Origin: a bacterium 1XD42-76
GTDB taxonomy: Bacteria; Bacillota; Clostridia; Lachnospirales; Lachnospiraceae
Direction of reading: 5' to 3'
NCBI GenBank assembly: GCA_009917545.1
Contig: QZDW01000001.1
Location: 186,001 to 250,000 of the forward strand
DNA: 64,000 nucleotides
The translations under genes and the position numbers were made by a program. A model generated the notes under the pieces. The model was not told the DNA's origin, did not search any database, and worked only from the letters and a program-made list of their open reading frames with translations. Below, one piece after another: positions 52,824 to 61,889 of the stretch. Every line of letters starts with the position of its first letter. Position 1 is the stretch's first letter.

Positions 52824-53708
52824 CTATTCGTATTTTTTGGTCAGTGTAAAGCCGCGGCCTTTTACCTCTCCCACCTGGTTTACGATCATAAATGCCTTGT
52901 CATCCTGCTCCATAACGAGCCGGTTTAAACGTGCAAGTTCCCTGCCTGACACCACGACAAGCACTGCAAACGACTTTTTCCTGCTGTGGCCGCCCTCGAT
53001 AGAAAGGAGCGTTGTCCCCCGGTCAAGCTTTTCCTGAACCAGACGGCTGATCGTCTCAAACTGATCGCTGATAATTTTTACCTGCATCTGTCTTGTGCCC
53101 ATCAAGAGCACCTTATCGAGTACGATCGTGTAGACGATAACCATAATCAGTCCATAGAGAATCCTCTCTTTGTCGCCAAACGTCATCTGCGATAAAAGAA
53201 CGGCAAAATCAACGACATAAAGTGTCACGGATACCGGAATACCAAAACGTTTTTTTAACACCAGCGGCGGGATATCAAGGCCGCCTGTCGAGGCACCGGC
53301 ACGGATCACCACGCCCAGTGACACACCGATCATCAGGCCGGAGAAGATGGCGCAGAGCATCGGATCCCTTGTCAAAATGTTGTCCCCCACCAGAAGAATC
53401 ATCCGGTCTAAGATAAATGGATAGTAAAATGTGGCAATGAGTGTGGACAAGGCGAATTCCCTGCCGAGTTCCAGCCATCCCAGGATAAACATCAGGATAT
53501 TAAATACGGCTACAAATCCGGAAAGCGGGATCCCCCAATAGTGCTCTGCCGCCAGCGCCATACCGGTGGTGCCGGCAGCAATCATATCAACCGGCAAAAT
53601 AAAAAGTGCCACGCCAAGCGCATAGACGGTCAGGCCTCCCATGATAATTGCAGCCTGAATCAGGAGTTTCCTCACTCTGCTCCCGCTTCCTGTTTTTTGA
53701 GTCTCCAT
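52824..53708 (-). CDS. YitT-family membrane protein
   Basis: A 294-residue membrane protein with about five N-terminal hydrophobic helices (YitT/DUF161, roughly residues 14-205) and a C-terminal soluble DUF2179 domain (about 215-290; FETISRLVQEKLDRGTTLLSIEGG). YitT proteins are common in Firmicutes; the function is not established. The ribosome binding site is GGGGG. It follows talC on the same strand after a terminator, so it is probably transcribed separately. Confidence 0.9.
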   Translation of the reverse strand: METQKTGSGSRVRKLLIQAAIIMGGLTVYALGVALFILPVDMIAAGTTGMALAAEHYWGIPLSGFVAVFNILMFILGWLELGREFALSTLIATFYYPFILDRMILLVGDNILTRDPMLCAIFSGLMIGVSLGVVIRAGASTGGLDIPPLVLKKRFGIPVSVTLYVVDFAVLLSQMTFGDKERILYGLIMVIVYTIVLDKVLLMGTRQMQVKIISDQFETISRLVQEKLDRGTTLLSIEGGHSRKKSFAVLVVVSGRELARLNRLVMEQDDKAFMIVNQVGEVKGRGFTLTKKYE

Positions 53709-53762
53709 GTTCTGATTTCCCCCTTATTTCTTTTGATATCTCTTTACTGTGAAACAGTGCAT

Positions 53763-53789
53763 GAAAAAAGGACGCCGAAGCATCCTTTT
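53763..53789 (-). terminator. Terminator after talC
   Basis: On the minus strand AAAAGGATGC and GCGTCCTTTT pair (one G-U pair) around a TTCG tetraloop, and the T run continues. A small but textbook structure 10 bp after the stop. Confidence 0.9.
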
Positions 53790-53797
53790 CCCTCTCT

Positions 53798-54451
53798 TTA
53801 TTTTCCGAAAACAGCCTCATAGTCCTTGCGGAACTTTTCGATACCCTGATCGGTCAGCGGATGATGCGTCATCTGCTCGATCACCTTGTACGGTACGGTG
53901 GCGATATCCGCTCCGGCCAGAGCACAGTCTGTTACATGCGTCGTATGGCGGACGCTGGCAGCGATGATCTCGGTCTCGATATTATGAAGATTGAAGATAT
54001 CCGCAACCGTCTCGATCAGCTCGACTCCGGGCTGGGAAATGTCATCCAGACGGCCCACAAACGGGGAAACGTAAGCAGCTCCTGCCCTGGCTGCCAGAAG
54101 CGCCTGATTCGCTGTGAAAATAAGGGTAACATTGACCGCAATCCCCTCACCGGCCAGTACTTTTGTAGCCTTAAGGCCCTCAGCCGTCATGGGGATCTTC
54201 ACTACCATATTCGGATGAAGCTTCGCAATCTCACGCCCCTCCGCGATCATCCCTTCCGCATCTGTAGTGGTCGCCTTTACCTCGCCGCTGATCGGCCCGT
54301 TCACAATCCGGGCGATCTCCTTTAAGGTCTCCACATAGTCTTTTCCCTCCTTGGCGATCAGAGACGGATTCGTCGTCACACCGCAGATCACGCCCATGTC
54401 ATTGGCCTTTTGAATCTCCTCAACGTTGGCTGTATCAATAAAAAATTTCAC
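53798..54451 (-). CDS. talC: Transaldolase/fructose-6-phosphate aldolase (TalC type)
   Basis: A 217-residue short transaldolase of the pentose phosphate pathway or the related aldolase. The family start [12 protein letters not shown] and the Schiff-base Lys in [13 protein letters not shown] are clear. The start codon is GTG (54449-54451) with GGAGGG six bases upstream; the open frame extends eight codons further without support. It has its own promoter and terminator. Transaldolase and fructose-6-phosphate aldolase activities cannot be told apart with certainty here. Confidence 0.93.
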   Translation of the reverse strand: MKFFIDTANVEEIQKANDMGVICGVTTNPSLIAKEGKDYVETLKEIARIVNGPISGEVKATTTDAEGMIAEGREIAKLHPNMVVKIPMTAEGLKATKVLAGEGIAVNVTLIFTANQALLAARAGAAYVSPFVGRLDDISQPGVELIETVADIFNLHNIETEIIAASVRHTTHVTDCALAGADIATVPYKVIEQMTHHPLTDQGIEKFRKDYEAVFGK

Positions 54452-54518
54452 TGGTATCCCTCCTTGTGCTATCACTTTAGTTCCTGTTCTTTCACAGTTC
54501 TACTATGATTTCGGTTTC

Positions 54519-54547
54519 ATTGTAATCGTTCTGTCAGGGAAAGTCAA
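54519..54547 (-). promoter_or_regulatory. Promoter of talC
   Basis: Minus-strand -35 box TTGACT (54542-54547) and -10 box TACAAT (54519-54524), 17 bases apart. Confidence 0.75.
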
Positions 54548-54573
54548 TCGCTTTCTTTATCTGCTGTTTCCAT

Positions 54574-54660
54574 TTATCCGCCCCTGACTGCCAGAAGCGT
54601 CCCCAGAATCCCGAACAAGCAGAGTACAATCGCCGCCAGACGTTTCTGTCCCTGATTCAT
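54574..54660 (-). CDS. Tiny single-helix membrane protein (28 residues)
   Basis: A very short gene, MNQGQKRLAAIVLCLFG... to ...VRGG, with one hydrophobic helix (residues 8-25) after a basic start. The ATG begins one base after the TAA of the upstream membrane protein gene, and GAGGGGG lies upstream inside that gene, so the two are probably coupled. No family is recognised. It could be a regulator of the upstream membrane protein or a chance frame; the start context favours a real gene. Confidence 0.5.
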   Translation of the reverse strand: MNQGQKRLAAIVLCLFGILGTLLAVRGG

Positions 54661-54661
54661 G

Positions 54662-55105
54662 TTACATCCGCCCCCTCTTTTCCAGAAAGCTCTTTACCAG
54701 CTTCTGCACGCCCCATCCGGCTGTCATTCCCACGAATGCAAATGCTGTATAGAACACGGCGTAAAAGGCCCATGCTTCCCAGTCGTGGAGCAGAACCCAG
54801 TATTCGGGAATATAAAATACAGGAATCAATGCTGTCAAAAGGGGCCGGAAGCCAACCCGCTGCCCGCAGATAAACGCGCACAAAAAGACTCCCACCGGAA
54901 TTACCATTACCATAAAAAGAATGGAACTGCCCTCATCCTGCATAAACAGCGGACAGCCGTAAAACAGCATCACGGCCACCATCGCGTATGGCAGCACCTC
55001 ATCCAGCCTGTCCTTCCATCCCATATAAACCGCCATCCTTTCCCGGCGTATTACCATGCCGTTTTTTGTAATCTCCACAGAAAATTTACTGTCTCCTGCC
55101 CCCAC
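54662..55105 (-). CDS. Unknown membrane protein with four predicted helices
   Basis: A protein of up to 147 residues. After a polar N-terminus (about 35 residues) it has four hydrophobic segments (about 36-52, 60-78, 84-100, 112-134) and a basic tail. The family is not recognised. The start is uncertain: GTG at 55103-55105 lies three bases after the cbiD stop, but internal ATG codons at 55034-55036 or 55022-55024 are possible. It closes the cobalamin gene string, so a role in cobalt or corrinoid handling is conceivable but not shown by any motif. Confidence 0.65.
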   Translation of the reverse strand: MGAGDSKFSVEITKNGMVIRRERMAVYMGWKDRLDEVLPYAMVAVMLFYGCPLFMQDEGSSILFMVMVIPVGVFLCAFICGQRVGFRPLLTALIPVFYIPEYWVLLHDWEAWAFYAVFYTAFAFVGMTAGWGVQKLVKSFLEKRGRM

Positions 55106-55108
55106 GTC

Positions 55109-56368
55109 TTATTGGCCGCTCCCTGCCTCGCCGCAAAGTGCCGCTAAAAGCCCTTTGGCTCCCGGCGTCCCTCCCAGGAATCCGAATTCCGGGTTAAAAA
55201 GGAGTGCCTCCACTGCCAGAGTATCCGATGCACGCCGTTTCAGGAAGAAATCCATTCTCTGTAAGAGGATCTCCATCGTTTTCTCCAGAATCCCGTCTTT
55301 TTTGAGGAGTCTGACTGCCTCTCTTGTCGTATTGGCCGACTGGATTTTTAACAGGAGCTGCCTGTCAGCCCCTGCCGTAAGGGCACAGGAGAGCAGGGTA
55401 TCCATTCTCGCATCGCCTTCCCGGGAATGCGTGTTCATGATACCGTTTCCAAGCTTTACGAGCTTCCCCAGCTCCCCGGCAAACAGAAGTCCGGAAAAGT
55501 CCAGCTCCCCGGCCAGATCTATGGTCTCTCCGATAAAATTACTGCATATGACAAAGGAACCGGAAACCGTGGCATCTGTATTCCCGGTTCTGCCCGGCAA
55601 ATCCGCCGTTTCCAGATATCCTCGCACAAAATCCGCCCCCATATTGCCCGGCACTGCCAGCACATATCTGTGCCCGCCTGCCGCCAGCACCTTAAGATGT
55701 GCGCGAATCGTTTCTGTCAGCGCCTCATGACTCATCGGCCTGACGATTCCGCTTGTCCCGAGAATCGAGATCCCGCCTTTGATTCCAAGCAGAGGATTAA
55801 ACGTTTTTTCTGCCACCGCCTCCCCGTCCGGCACTGACACAAGAAGCCGTACGGAACGCATCTCGCTTCGCTCCTTTAAGACTCCCAAGACTGCTCCTGT
55901 CATCATACGGCGCGGCCCGGAATTAATGGCTGCCTCTCCGGGGGGCTGGTCGAGCCCCGGCTTTGTCACGCGCCCCACTCCAGTACCGCCCTCAATCAGA
56001 CAATACGGGACTCTTTCTGGTGTTTCTGCATCTGCCTGACCTCGCTGCATTCCTCCTGGCATCTCCTCTTCCCGGAGGAATTCTGCCCTGACGAAAATAA
56101 GCAGTCCGTCTGTCACGTCCGGGTCATCCCCCGCATCCTTACGGACAGCGCATTCTGCCCACATCCTGCCGTCCTTATCCTGTCCGGTACGCGCCTCTTC
56201 TATCCTGGCGCGCACGACACTCCTGTCCGGTGTCGTAATCTCCTCATGTTCAGGAAACATACTGCCTGTCAGCGCTTTTACCGCTGCTTTGGCCGCCAGT
56301 GCCGCACATGTCCCGGTCGTAAAACCACAGCGCATCCTGCGTTTCGTTCTATATACAAATGTCTCCAT
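55109..56368 (-). CDS. cbiD: Cobalt-precorrin-5B C1-methyltransferase
   Basis: A 419-residue enzyme of the anaerobic cobalamin pathway, methylating C1 of cobalt-precorrin-5B with S-adenosylmethionine. The N-terminal family signature RCGFTTGTCAALAAKAAV and the mid-protein LLGIKGGISILGTSGIVRPMS are typical of CbiD. The ATG follows GGAACGACAGG and lies inside the end of cobA-hemD (20-bp overlap). It is part of the tetrapyrrole string cbiL-hemC-cobA/hemD-cbiD. Confidence 0.95.
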   Translation of the reverse strand: METFVYRTKRRMRCGFTTGTCAALAAKAAVKALTGSMFPEHEEITTPDRSVVRARIEEARTGQDKDGRMWAECAVRKDAGDDPDVTDGLLIFVRAEFLREEEMPGGMQRGQADAETPERVPYCLIEGGTGVGRVTKPGLDQPPGEAAINSGPRRMMTGAVLGVLKERSEMRSVRLLVSVPDGEAVAEKTFNPLLGIKGGISILGTSGIVRPMSHEALTETIRAHLKVLAAGGHRYVLAVPGNMGADFVRGYLETADLPGRTGNTDATVSGSFVICSNFIGETIDLAGELDFSGLLFAGELGKLVKLGNGIMNTHSREGDARMDTLLSCALTAGADRQLLLKIQSANTTREAVRLLKKDGILEKTMEILLQRMDFFLKRRASDTLAVEALLFNPEFGFLGGTPGAKGLLAALCGEAGSGQ

Positions 56369-57905
56369 CCTGTCGTTCCTTTATGATGGCTTCTGCAACT
56401 CCGTCCGCAGTATAGTCTCCGGCCACGACAGCGCGTCCGATTCCGTATTCCCTGAGCGCCGCGGCTGTGACCTCGCCGATACAGACCGGCGTAACGGTGG
56501 AAAATAACTCCCGTTTCTCTTTCACATTCTCTGCAAAGAAGCCCCGAACGCCGGAAGCACTCCCAAAGGTCACATAGTCCACTCCCAAAAGCTCGGAAAG
56601 CGGCGCCTGTTCCGTCTCGATATCATATATTGCAAGATCAAAGACCTCAATCCCTGCCGAAAGAAGCCGTTCAGCCAGACGCTTCGAGCCCTGCCTGGCC
56701 CGCGGAAGAAAAAGCCGTTCTCCTTTCCCGGCTGCGGCACAGAGTCCTTTAGCGAGCGCTTCGGTCGTGTAAATCTTTGGCATATAATCTGCGAAAAATC
56801 CAAAACTCTCCAGAAATTCTCCCGTCCCCCGCCCCACCACGGCAAATTTAAGATGCGCGAGCGTGCGGTAATCTACCTTCTGCCGCCTTACAGCTTCGAA
56901 AAAGATCCTCACCGCATTGCGGCTCGTAAAGACGACCCAGTCATATCCGGACAGCCTGGCTGCGGCTTCTGAAAGGATGTCCTCGTTGAGAGGAACAAGA
57001 TCCGAGCGCGCCGCCCGTACCGTCCTGGCGCCCAGAGCGCAAAACCGTTCCGATAAGCGCAAAGCCATACTGTCCGTCCCTGTAATGCCGACAGACACCC
57101 CGCTTAAAGGAAGCGCACCCTCCCCGCGAAAACAGAGCGCCGCCGTCTCACCGACGACAATGATTCCGGGAGAACGCACACCGGCCCGTCTGGCTTCCTC
57201 CGGCAGCCTTGAAAGTTCTGCCCTCACACAGCGCATGCCCGGTAACGTTCCCCCGCAGACCACAGCTGCAGGGGTATCAGGATCCTTGCCGTTCTCAATC
57301 AGCTTCTTTGTAATGGTCTCCAGGCTGGAGAGCCCCATCAGAAAGATCAATGTGCCGGAGAGCTTCGCATAAAGCGGAAAACCGTCCGGAAGCGTCCCCT
57401 CTGCGCCAGAATCATGGCCTGAGCCTGAATCGCGTGCCGTTTCCGCAGGATATGCCGTATGCCCTGTGATGACATGAAAGCTCTGCGCAAGCTTCCTGTG
57501 CGTCACCGGAATGCCGGCATCTGCCAGAGCAGCGACCGCCGAGGTGACTCCCGGAACCACCTCATAGGGAATGCCTGCTTCCATGAGCTTCCCGATCTCC
57601 TCGCCTCCGCGCCCGAACACGAAAGGATCCCCGCCCTTTAAGCGTACCACCAGCCTGCCCTCTTTCGCCTTTTCCACGAGAAGGCCGTTAATCTCTTCCT
57701 GCTTCATACTATGCCGCCCGGCCGCCTTGCCCACATAGATCCGTTCGCAGCATTTCGGGGCAAAGCTCAGAAGTTCCCAGGAAGCAAGCCTGTCATATAC
57801 GAGAACCTCGGCACGGGAGACCGCCCATTGTCCCCGCCGCGTGAGAAGTCCGGGATCGCCCGGCCCTGCTCCCACCAGATAAACCATTCCGCACGTGTCC
57901 GCCAT
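56349..57905 (-). CDS. cobA-hemD: Uroporphyrinogen-III methyltransferase/synthase fusion
   Basis: A 518-residue bifunctional protein. The N-terminal SUMT domain (about 1-245; GAGPGDPGLLT, RLKGGDPFVFGRGGEE, PGVTSA) makes precorrin-2. The C-terminal HemD domain (about 260-515; VVFTSRNAVRIFFEA, VTFGSASGVRGFF) closes the uroporphyrinogen III ring. Such fusions are common in Clostridia. The ATG at 57903-57905 has AAAGGAG upstream. It follows hemC by 18 bp, so substrate passes through HemC, HemD and CobA in order. Confidence 0.95.
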   Translation of the reverse strand: MADTCGMVYLVGAGPGDPGLLTRRGQWAVSRAEVLVYDRLASWELLSFAPKCCERIYVGKAAGRHSMKQEEINGLLVEKAKEGRLVVRLKGGDPFVFGRGGEEIGKLMEAGIPYEVVPGVTSAVAALADAGIPVTHRKLAQSFHVITGHTAYPAETARDSGSGHDSGAEGTLPDGFPLYAKLSGTLIFLMGLSSLETITKKLIENGKDPDTPAAVVCGGTLPGMRCVRAELSRLPEEARRAGVRSPGIIVVGETAALCFRGEGALPLSGVSVGITGTDSMALRLSERFCALGARTVRAARSDLVPLNEDILSEAAARLSGYDWVVFTSRNAVRIFFEAVRRQKVDYRTLAHLKFAVVGRGTGEFLESFGFFADYMPKIYTTEALAKGLCAAAGKGERLFLPRARQGSKRLAERLLSAGIEVFDLAIYDIETEQAPLSELLGVDYVTFGSASGVRGFFAENVKEKRELFSTVTPVCIGEVTAAALREYGIGRAVVAGDYTADGVAEAIIKERQDGDICI

Positions 57906-57923
57906 TTCCACTCCTTTGCACGT

Positions 57924-58805
57924 TTAAAGCCCGGCTGTAAGCTCCTTTGCAAGCCGCTGCCATTCCTCCCGTTTTCCTTCTGCCTGACGTCTTATGATAC
58001 CGCCGTCCTTTTCCTGCCGCATCAGGCGGATAAAAAAGGTATCCTTTTCTTCCCAGCTGTAGACTCCCAAAGCCTCACTGCATCCGGCTCCCAGAAGGGA
58101 AAGCACCCGGCGCTCCGCTAACAGCCGGCACATCGTGGGCGTATGGTTCACTGCTTCAAAAAGGCCGGCAAAGGAGGACCCTTTTTTTGCCTCAAGCGCG
58201 ATGATACCCTGACCGCCCGAGGGGATAAACTCCTTTTCCGGAAAAAACGTGACATCGAAGCGTTCGTCGTCAAGAAGTCCCAGCCGCGAAAGGCCCGCCG
58301 CTGCCAGGACTACTGCGTCATATTCCCCGGCATACAGCTTATCCAGCCTCGTATTGACATTTCCGCGTAAAAGTCGGCATTCAGCCTCCATCCTCTCGCC
58401 AAGCTGGCACTGTCTCCGTAAGCTTCCCGTCCCTACCACCTTACGGCCTTTGGGAAGCGTACGGCCCTTCACGCTCACAAGAACATCGCGCGGATCTTCC
58501 CGTTCCAGAACCGCTGCAATCTCAAGTCCTTTTTCCAGCTCTGTCGGCATATCCTTTGCGCTGTGCACCGCAGCGTCGATCGTTCCGGCGAGGACAGCTT
58601 CCTCAAACTCCGTGATAAAAACGCCCTTGCCGCCGAATTCGGTCAGCGCCTTCCCCTGAATCCTGTCTCCGGTCGTCACAATCGGTACGATCTCCACCTC
58701 AAGCCCCGGCTCAGCTGCCTTAAGGGCCGCCGCACAAAGCTCTGTCTGCACCATCGCCAGACGGCTTTTACGTGTCCCCAGCCGGATTGTTCTCCCCTGT
58801 TTCAT
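57924..58805 (-). CDS. hemC: Hydroxymethylbilane synthase
   Basis: A 293-residue enzyme joining four porphobilinogens into hydroxymethylbilane. The family signatures RLGTRKSRLAMVQTE, HSAKDMPTEL and LRRQCQLG are present, and the Cys that holds the dipyrromethane cofactor is in LLGAGCSEALG. The ATG at 58803-58805 has GAGGG upstream and lies 38 bp inside the end of cbiL. Length is slightly short but complete. Confidence 0.95.
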   Translation of the reverse strand: MKQGRTIRLGTRKSRLAMVQTELCAAALKAAEPGLEVEIVPIVTTGDRIQGKALTEFGGKGVFITEFEEAVLAGTIDAAVHSAKDMPTELEKGLEIAAVLEREDPRDVLVSVKGRTLPKGRKVVGTGSLRRQCQLGERMEAECRLLRGNVNTRLDKLYAGEYDAVVLAAAGLSRLGLLDDERFDVTFFPEKEFIPSGGQGIIALEAKKGSSFAGLFEAVNHTPTMCRLLAERRVLSLLGAGCSEALGVYSWEEKDTFFIRLMRQEKDGGIIRRQAEGKREEWQRLAKELTAGL

Positions 58806-59538
58806 TCTGCCGTTCCCTCTTTCCCGTCTCTTTCCGTTTGCCCGCAGGCGTCTCAAAGTCCTCTTTTACGATCAGCAGGGAGTAGTATCCCGCAGTCTCC
58901 GGGATCTCCTCTGTTCCATAATACAACCGTTCTCCTTCCATCCCGCAGTTTTCTGCCATCACAGCCCTCAGGCCGCGCTCTGTCAGGGCTTTTTTCACCT
59001 TTGAAAGCTGCTTTCCCGACTTCATAAGCACCCTGGTCCCGGAAAGCGAAAGCCCTTCCTCAACCGGATACGATCCGGCAAGAATATGGATGGAATCCGC
59101 CTTCTCCCCCAGCCCGACAGCCAGTCTGGCTGCCGCTGCGCAAAAGGACGGTACGCCGCTCACGATCTCCGATTCATAGCCCATTGCCAACAACCGCTTG
59201 TGCAGGTATAGATACGTGGAATATACCGTCGGATCGCCAAGCGTCAGAAACACCACATCCCGGCCGGTATCCAGAACAGCGGCAATCTGCCCGGCCGCCC
59301 TGTCATGGCTTTCCTGAAGGACTGTTTCGTCCTTTGTCATCGGAAATGCCACCGGAAGGATCTCTTTCTCTGCCGTCTCCTTTACTGCCCGAACCGCAAT
59401 CTGGTATGCCACGCAGGATTCTTTATCCTTTCCCGGGATGGCGATCACCTGCACTTCCTTTATCCGTCTGGCGCCTTTTAATGTCATAAGCTCCGGATCC
59501 CCCGGACCTACTCCGACCCCGTAAATTGTCCCCGGCAT
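58768..59538 (-). CDS. cbiL: Precorrin-2 C20-methyltransferase (CbiL type)
   Basis: A 256-residue S-adenosylmethionine enzyme methylating C20 of (cobalt-)precorrin-2. The tetrapyrrole methylase motifs GVGPGDPELMTLKGA and FLTLGDPTVYSTY are clear. The ATG at 59536-59538 comes one base after the upstream gene's stop with GAGG six bases before it, so the genes are coupled; starts further upstream are not needed. With cbiD it points to the anaerobic (cobalt-early) route, hence CbiL rather than CobI. Confidence 0.92.
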   Translation of the reverse strand: MPGTIYGVGVGPGDPELMTLKGARRIKEVQVIAIPGKDKESCVAYQIAVRAVKETAEKEILPVAFPMTKDETVLQESHDRAAGQIAAVLDTGRDVVFLTLGDPTVYSTYLYLHKRLLAMGYESEIVSGVPSFCAAAARLAVGLGEKADSIHILAGSYPVEEGLSLSGTRVLMKSGKQLSKVKKALTERGLRAVMAENCGMEGERLYYGTEEIPETAGYYSLLIVKEDFETPAGKRKETGKRERQNETGENNPAGDT

Positions 59539-59539
59539 T

Positions 59540-60397
59540 TTACGCCTCATTTCTCTTCTTTTCATCCCTCTGGGCCCTCGCTGTCCGAAGCGGCGATCTC
59601 CCCTCAAAATCCCACAAAAACCGGCCGCCAAGCCTCCCTTTTCCGTTTAAAAAGTACCACAGCTCCCCTGCCAGCCTGACGCCTGTCGGCACTGCCCGGA
59701 GAAAGCGCTCTTCCATCTCATCCGTGATCTCCTTGCTCCCGGAAAGCGGCTTTTTACGCATAATCATGCCGTGAATCTCATCGTAATTTCCAGACCAGAT
59801 GAGGAGCAGAAAAACAAGCCCTTTAAGCCACCCCGCCGAATTGATAAACAAACGGTTCGTCAGACGAAAGCCCAGAATCGCGGTGCGTATCGTGCGCGGT
59901 TCCTCACAGAACACACGGCTGGCCGCCATCTGTACAGGCGTCGTATTCTTTAAATGGCAGGTAACGTTCGTCAATAAAGGATGAAGCCCCTCCCGCAGCA
60001 TAAGCCGTCTGTCGAGCTCTGTCTCAATCTGCGCATGTGTAAAGCTGCTCTTTTTTGCCATTGCATTGATCCGGCCATGCATACTGCTGTCCAGTGCAAA
60101 ATGGCAGCAGAAGCCCAGAAGATATGCGGTCAGCGCCTCTTTCTCTCTCCTGCTTTCCAGTCTCCTGATCTCGTTCCTGCCTCTCCGGAAAATGGGAGCG
60201 GCCGCTTCCCTGTGAAGCCAGCAGCCCTTTTGATTTACCCGGTTTTTACTTACCGCCTTATAGAAAAACAGCAGATCCGGACCATGCAGCCCCATATAAA
60301 AGCAGTCCCGGTTTCTGCGTATTAACGCCTGCTCTCCGGGCGGTAATCCCTCGTAAACGCTTCTTCCATATAAATCATGTGCAAATGCTGCCGGCAT
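59540..60397 (-). CDS. Zinc-dependent phospholipase C-like protein
   Basis: A 285-residue protein matching the zinc-dependent phospholipase C/S1-P1 nuclease-like domain: FAHDLYGRSVYEGLP, YMGLHGPDLLFFY, and LLGFCCHFALDSSMHG provide the His and Asp ligands of this fold. No signal peptide is seen, so it is probably cytoplasmic, unlike toxin phospholipases. It is coupled to cbiL by TAAAATG. Its link to tetrapyrrole synthesis is unclear; the activity of these intracellular homologues is unknown. Confidence 0.8.
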   Translation of the reverse strand: MPAAFAHDLYGRSVYEGLPPGEQALIRRNRDCFYMGLHGPDLLFFYKAVSKNRVNQKGCWLHREAAAPIFRRGRNEIRRLESRREKEALTAYLLGFCCHFALDSSMHGRINAMAKKSSFTHAQIETELDRRLMLREGLHPLLTNVTCHLKNTTPVQMAASRVFCEEPRTIRTAILGFRLTNRLFINSAGWLKGLVFLLLIWSGNYDEIHGMIMRKKPLSGSKEITDEMEERFLRAVPTGVRLAGELWYFLNGKGRLGGRFLWDFEGRSPLRTARAQRDEKKRNEA

Positions 60398-60524
60398 CTG
60401 AACGTACCTCCTGTCATTCTAAAAAGTCTGCCACTGGCCCGTAATCACTGAAAGAGGCCGGCGCATGAGCGGCAGCCCCTTTTCGTTTCCTCCCGCAGCG
60501 ATCCAGGCAAGCGGAATTATGATC

Positions 60525-61805
60525 TTATCTCAGCTCTTCCTTCTGTCCCATATATGGCCTTAAAGCCTCCGGTATCCGCACGGAACCGTCAGCCTGTAAA
60601 TTATTTTCCAAAAATGCGATCAGCATCCGCGGCGGGGCCACGACCGTATTATTGAGCGTATGGGCAAAATATTTCTTACCGTCTGCGCCGTTTACACGGA
60701 TCCGCAGACGTCTCGCCTGTGCGTCTCCCAGGTTGGAACAGCTCCCTACTTCGAAATATTTTTTCTGTCTCGGGGACCATGCCTCCACATCAACGGATTT
60801 CACCTTCAAATCCGCCAGATCGCCGGAGCAGCATTCCAGTGTCCTCACCGGGATATCAAGGGAACGGAACAGATCGACCGTGTTCTGCCACAGCTTATCG
60901 AACCACATCGGAGACTCCTCCGGACGGCATACCACAATCATCTCCTGCTTTTCGAACTGATGGATGCGGTATACGCCGCGCTCCTCGATTCCATGTGCGC
61001 CCTTTTCCTTGCGGAAGCATGGGGAATAGCTCGTCATGGCCTTCGGAAGCTCCTCCTCCGGGAGAATCGTGTCGATGAATTTACCGATCATGGAGTGCTC
61101 GCTGGTGCCGATTAAGTACAGATCCTCGCCTTCGATTTTATACATCATGGCGTCCATTTCGGCAAAGCTCATCACTCCGGTAACAACATCGCTTCGAATC
61201 ATAAAGGGCGGTACACAGTAGGTAAATCCGCGGTCAATCATGAAATCACGCGCATATGAAATCACCGCCGAATGGAGCCTGGCAATATCGCCTGTCAGAT
61301 AATAAAAGCCGTTGCCGGCCACCTTTCTCGCAGAGTCCAAGTCAATCCCATGAAACCGCTCCATGATCTCCGTATGGTAGGGGATCTCAAAATCCGGCAC
61401 TGCCGGCTCGCCGTAGCGGCAGACTTCGACATTCTCACTGTCGTCCTTCCCGATCGGGACACTGGAGTCGATGATATTGGGAATCGTCATCATGATCTTC
61501 TTTATGCGGGCATCCAGATCGCGCTCCTTCTCCTCAAGTTCCGCCAAATGCTCTGACGCAGCCGTTACCTGCTTCTTGGCCTCCTCTGCCTCCTCTTTCT
61601 TTCCCTGACCCATCAGGGCGCCGATCTGTTTGGAAATGCGGTTGCGGTCAGCACGCAGGTCATCGGCCTCCTTCTTGACCCTGCGGTTTTCCTCGTCCAG
61701 GGCGATTACCTCGTCCACAAGCGGAAGCTTCCCCTCCTGAAATTTATTCCGTATATTCTGCTTTACAAGCTCCGGATTTTCTCTGACAAACTTTAAATCT
61801 AACAT
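60525..61805 (-). CDS. serS: Seryl-tRNA synthetase
   Basis: A 426-residue class II synthetase charging tRNA-Ser. The N-terminal antiparallel coiled coil (about residues 28-105) that grips the long variable arm is evident. Class II motif 2 (FRKEKGAHGIEERGVYRIHQFEK) and motif 3 (PPRMLIAFLENN) are intact. The ribosome binding site is AAGGAGA. No T-box leader fits in the 84-bp upstream gap. Confidence 0.97.
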   Translation of the reverse strand: MLDLKFVRENPELVKQNIRNKFQEGKLPLVDEVIALDEENRRVKKEADDLRADRNRISKQIGALMGQGKKEEAEEAKKQVTAASEHLAELEEKERDLDARIKKIMMTIPNIIDSSVPIGKDDSENVEVCRYGEPAVPDFEIPYHTEIMERFHGIDLDSARKVAGNGFYYLTGDIARLHSAVISYARDFMIDRGFTYCVPPFMIRSDVVTGVMSFAEMDAMMYKIEGEDLYLIGTSEHSMIGKFIDTILPEEELPKAMTSYSPCFRKEKGAHGIEERGVYRIHQFEKQEMIVVCRPEESPMWFDKLWQNTVDLFRSLDIPVRTLECCSGDLADLKVKSVDVEAWSPRQKKYFEVGSCSNLGDAQARRLRIRVNGADGKKYFAHTLNNTVVAPPRMLIAFLENNLQADGSVRIPEALRPYMGQKEELR

Positions 61806-61889
61806 GACTGCTATCTCCTTTTTGTATACATAATGGACTCCCCTGTTACAGAGAATATAGCATATTTCTTACGGAAAGAAAAGGGGTAT

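Noticed and set aside
55930-55945. G6 run in cbiD and other runs of six as slippage sites
   Set aside because: Runs of six are expected by chance at this base composition and leave the frames open; only the runs at 16350, 26543 and 28772 stood out.
61806-61889. T-box leader before serS
   Set aside because: The gap is only 84 bp, too short for a T-box with its antiterminator, and no conserved T-box sequence is present. The glnS leader shows none either.
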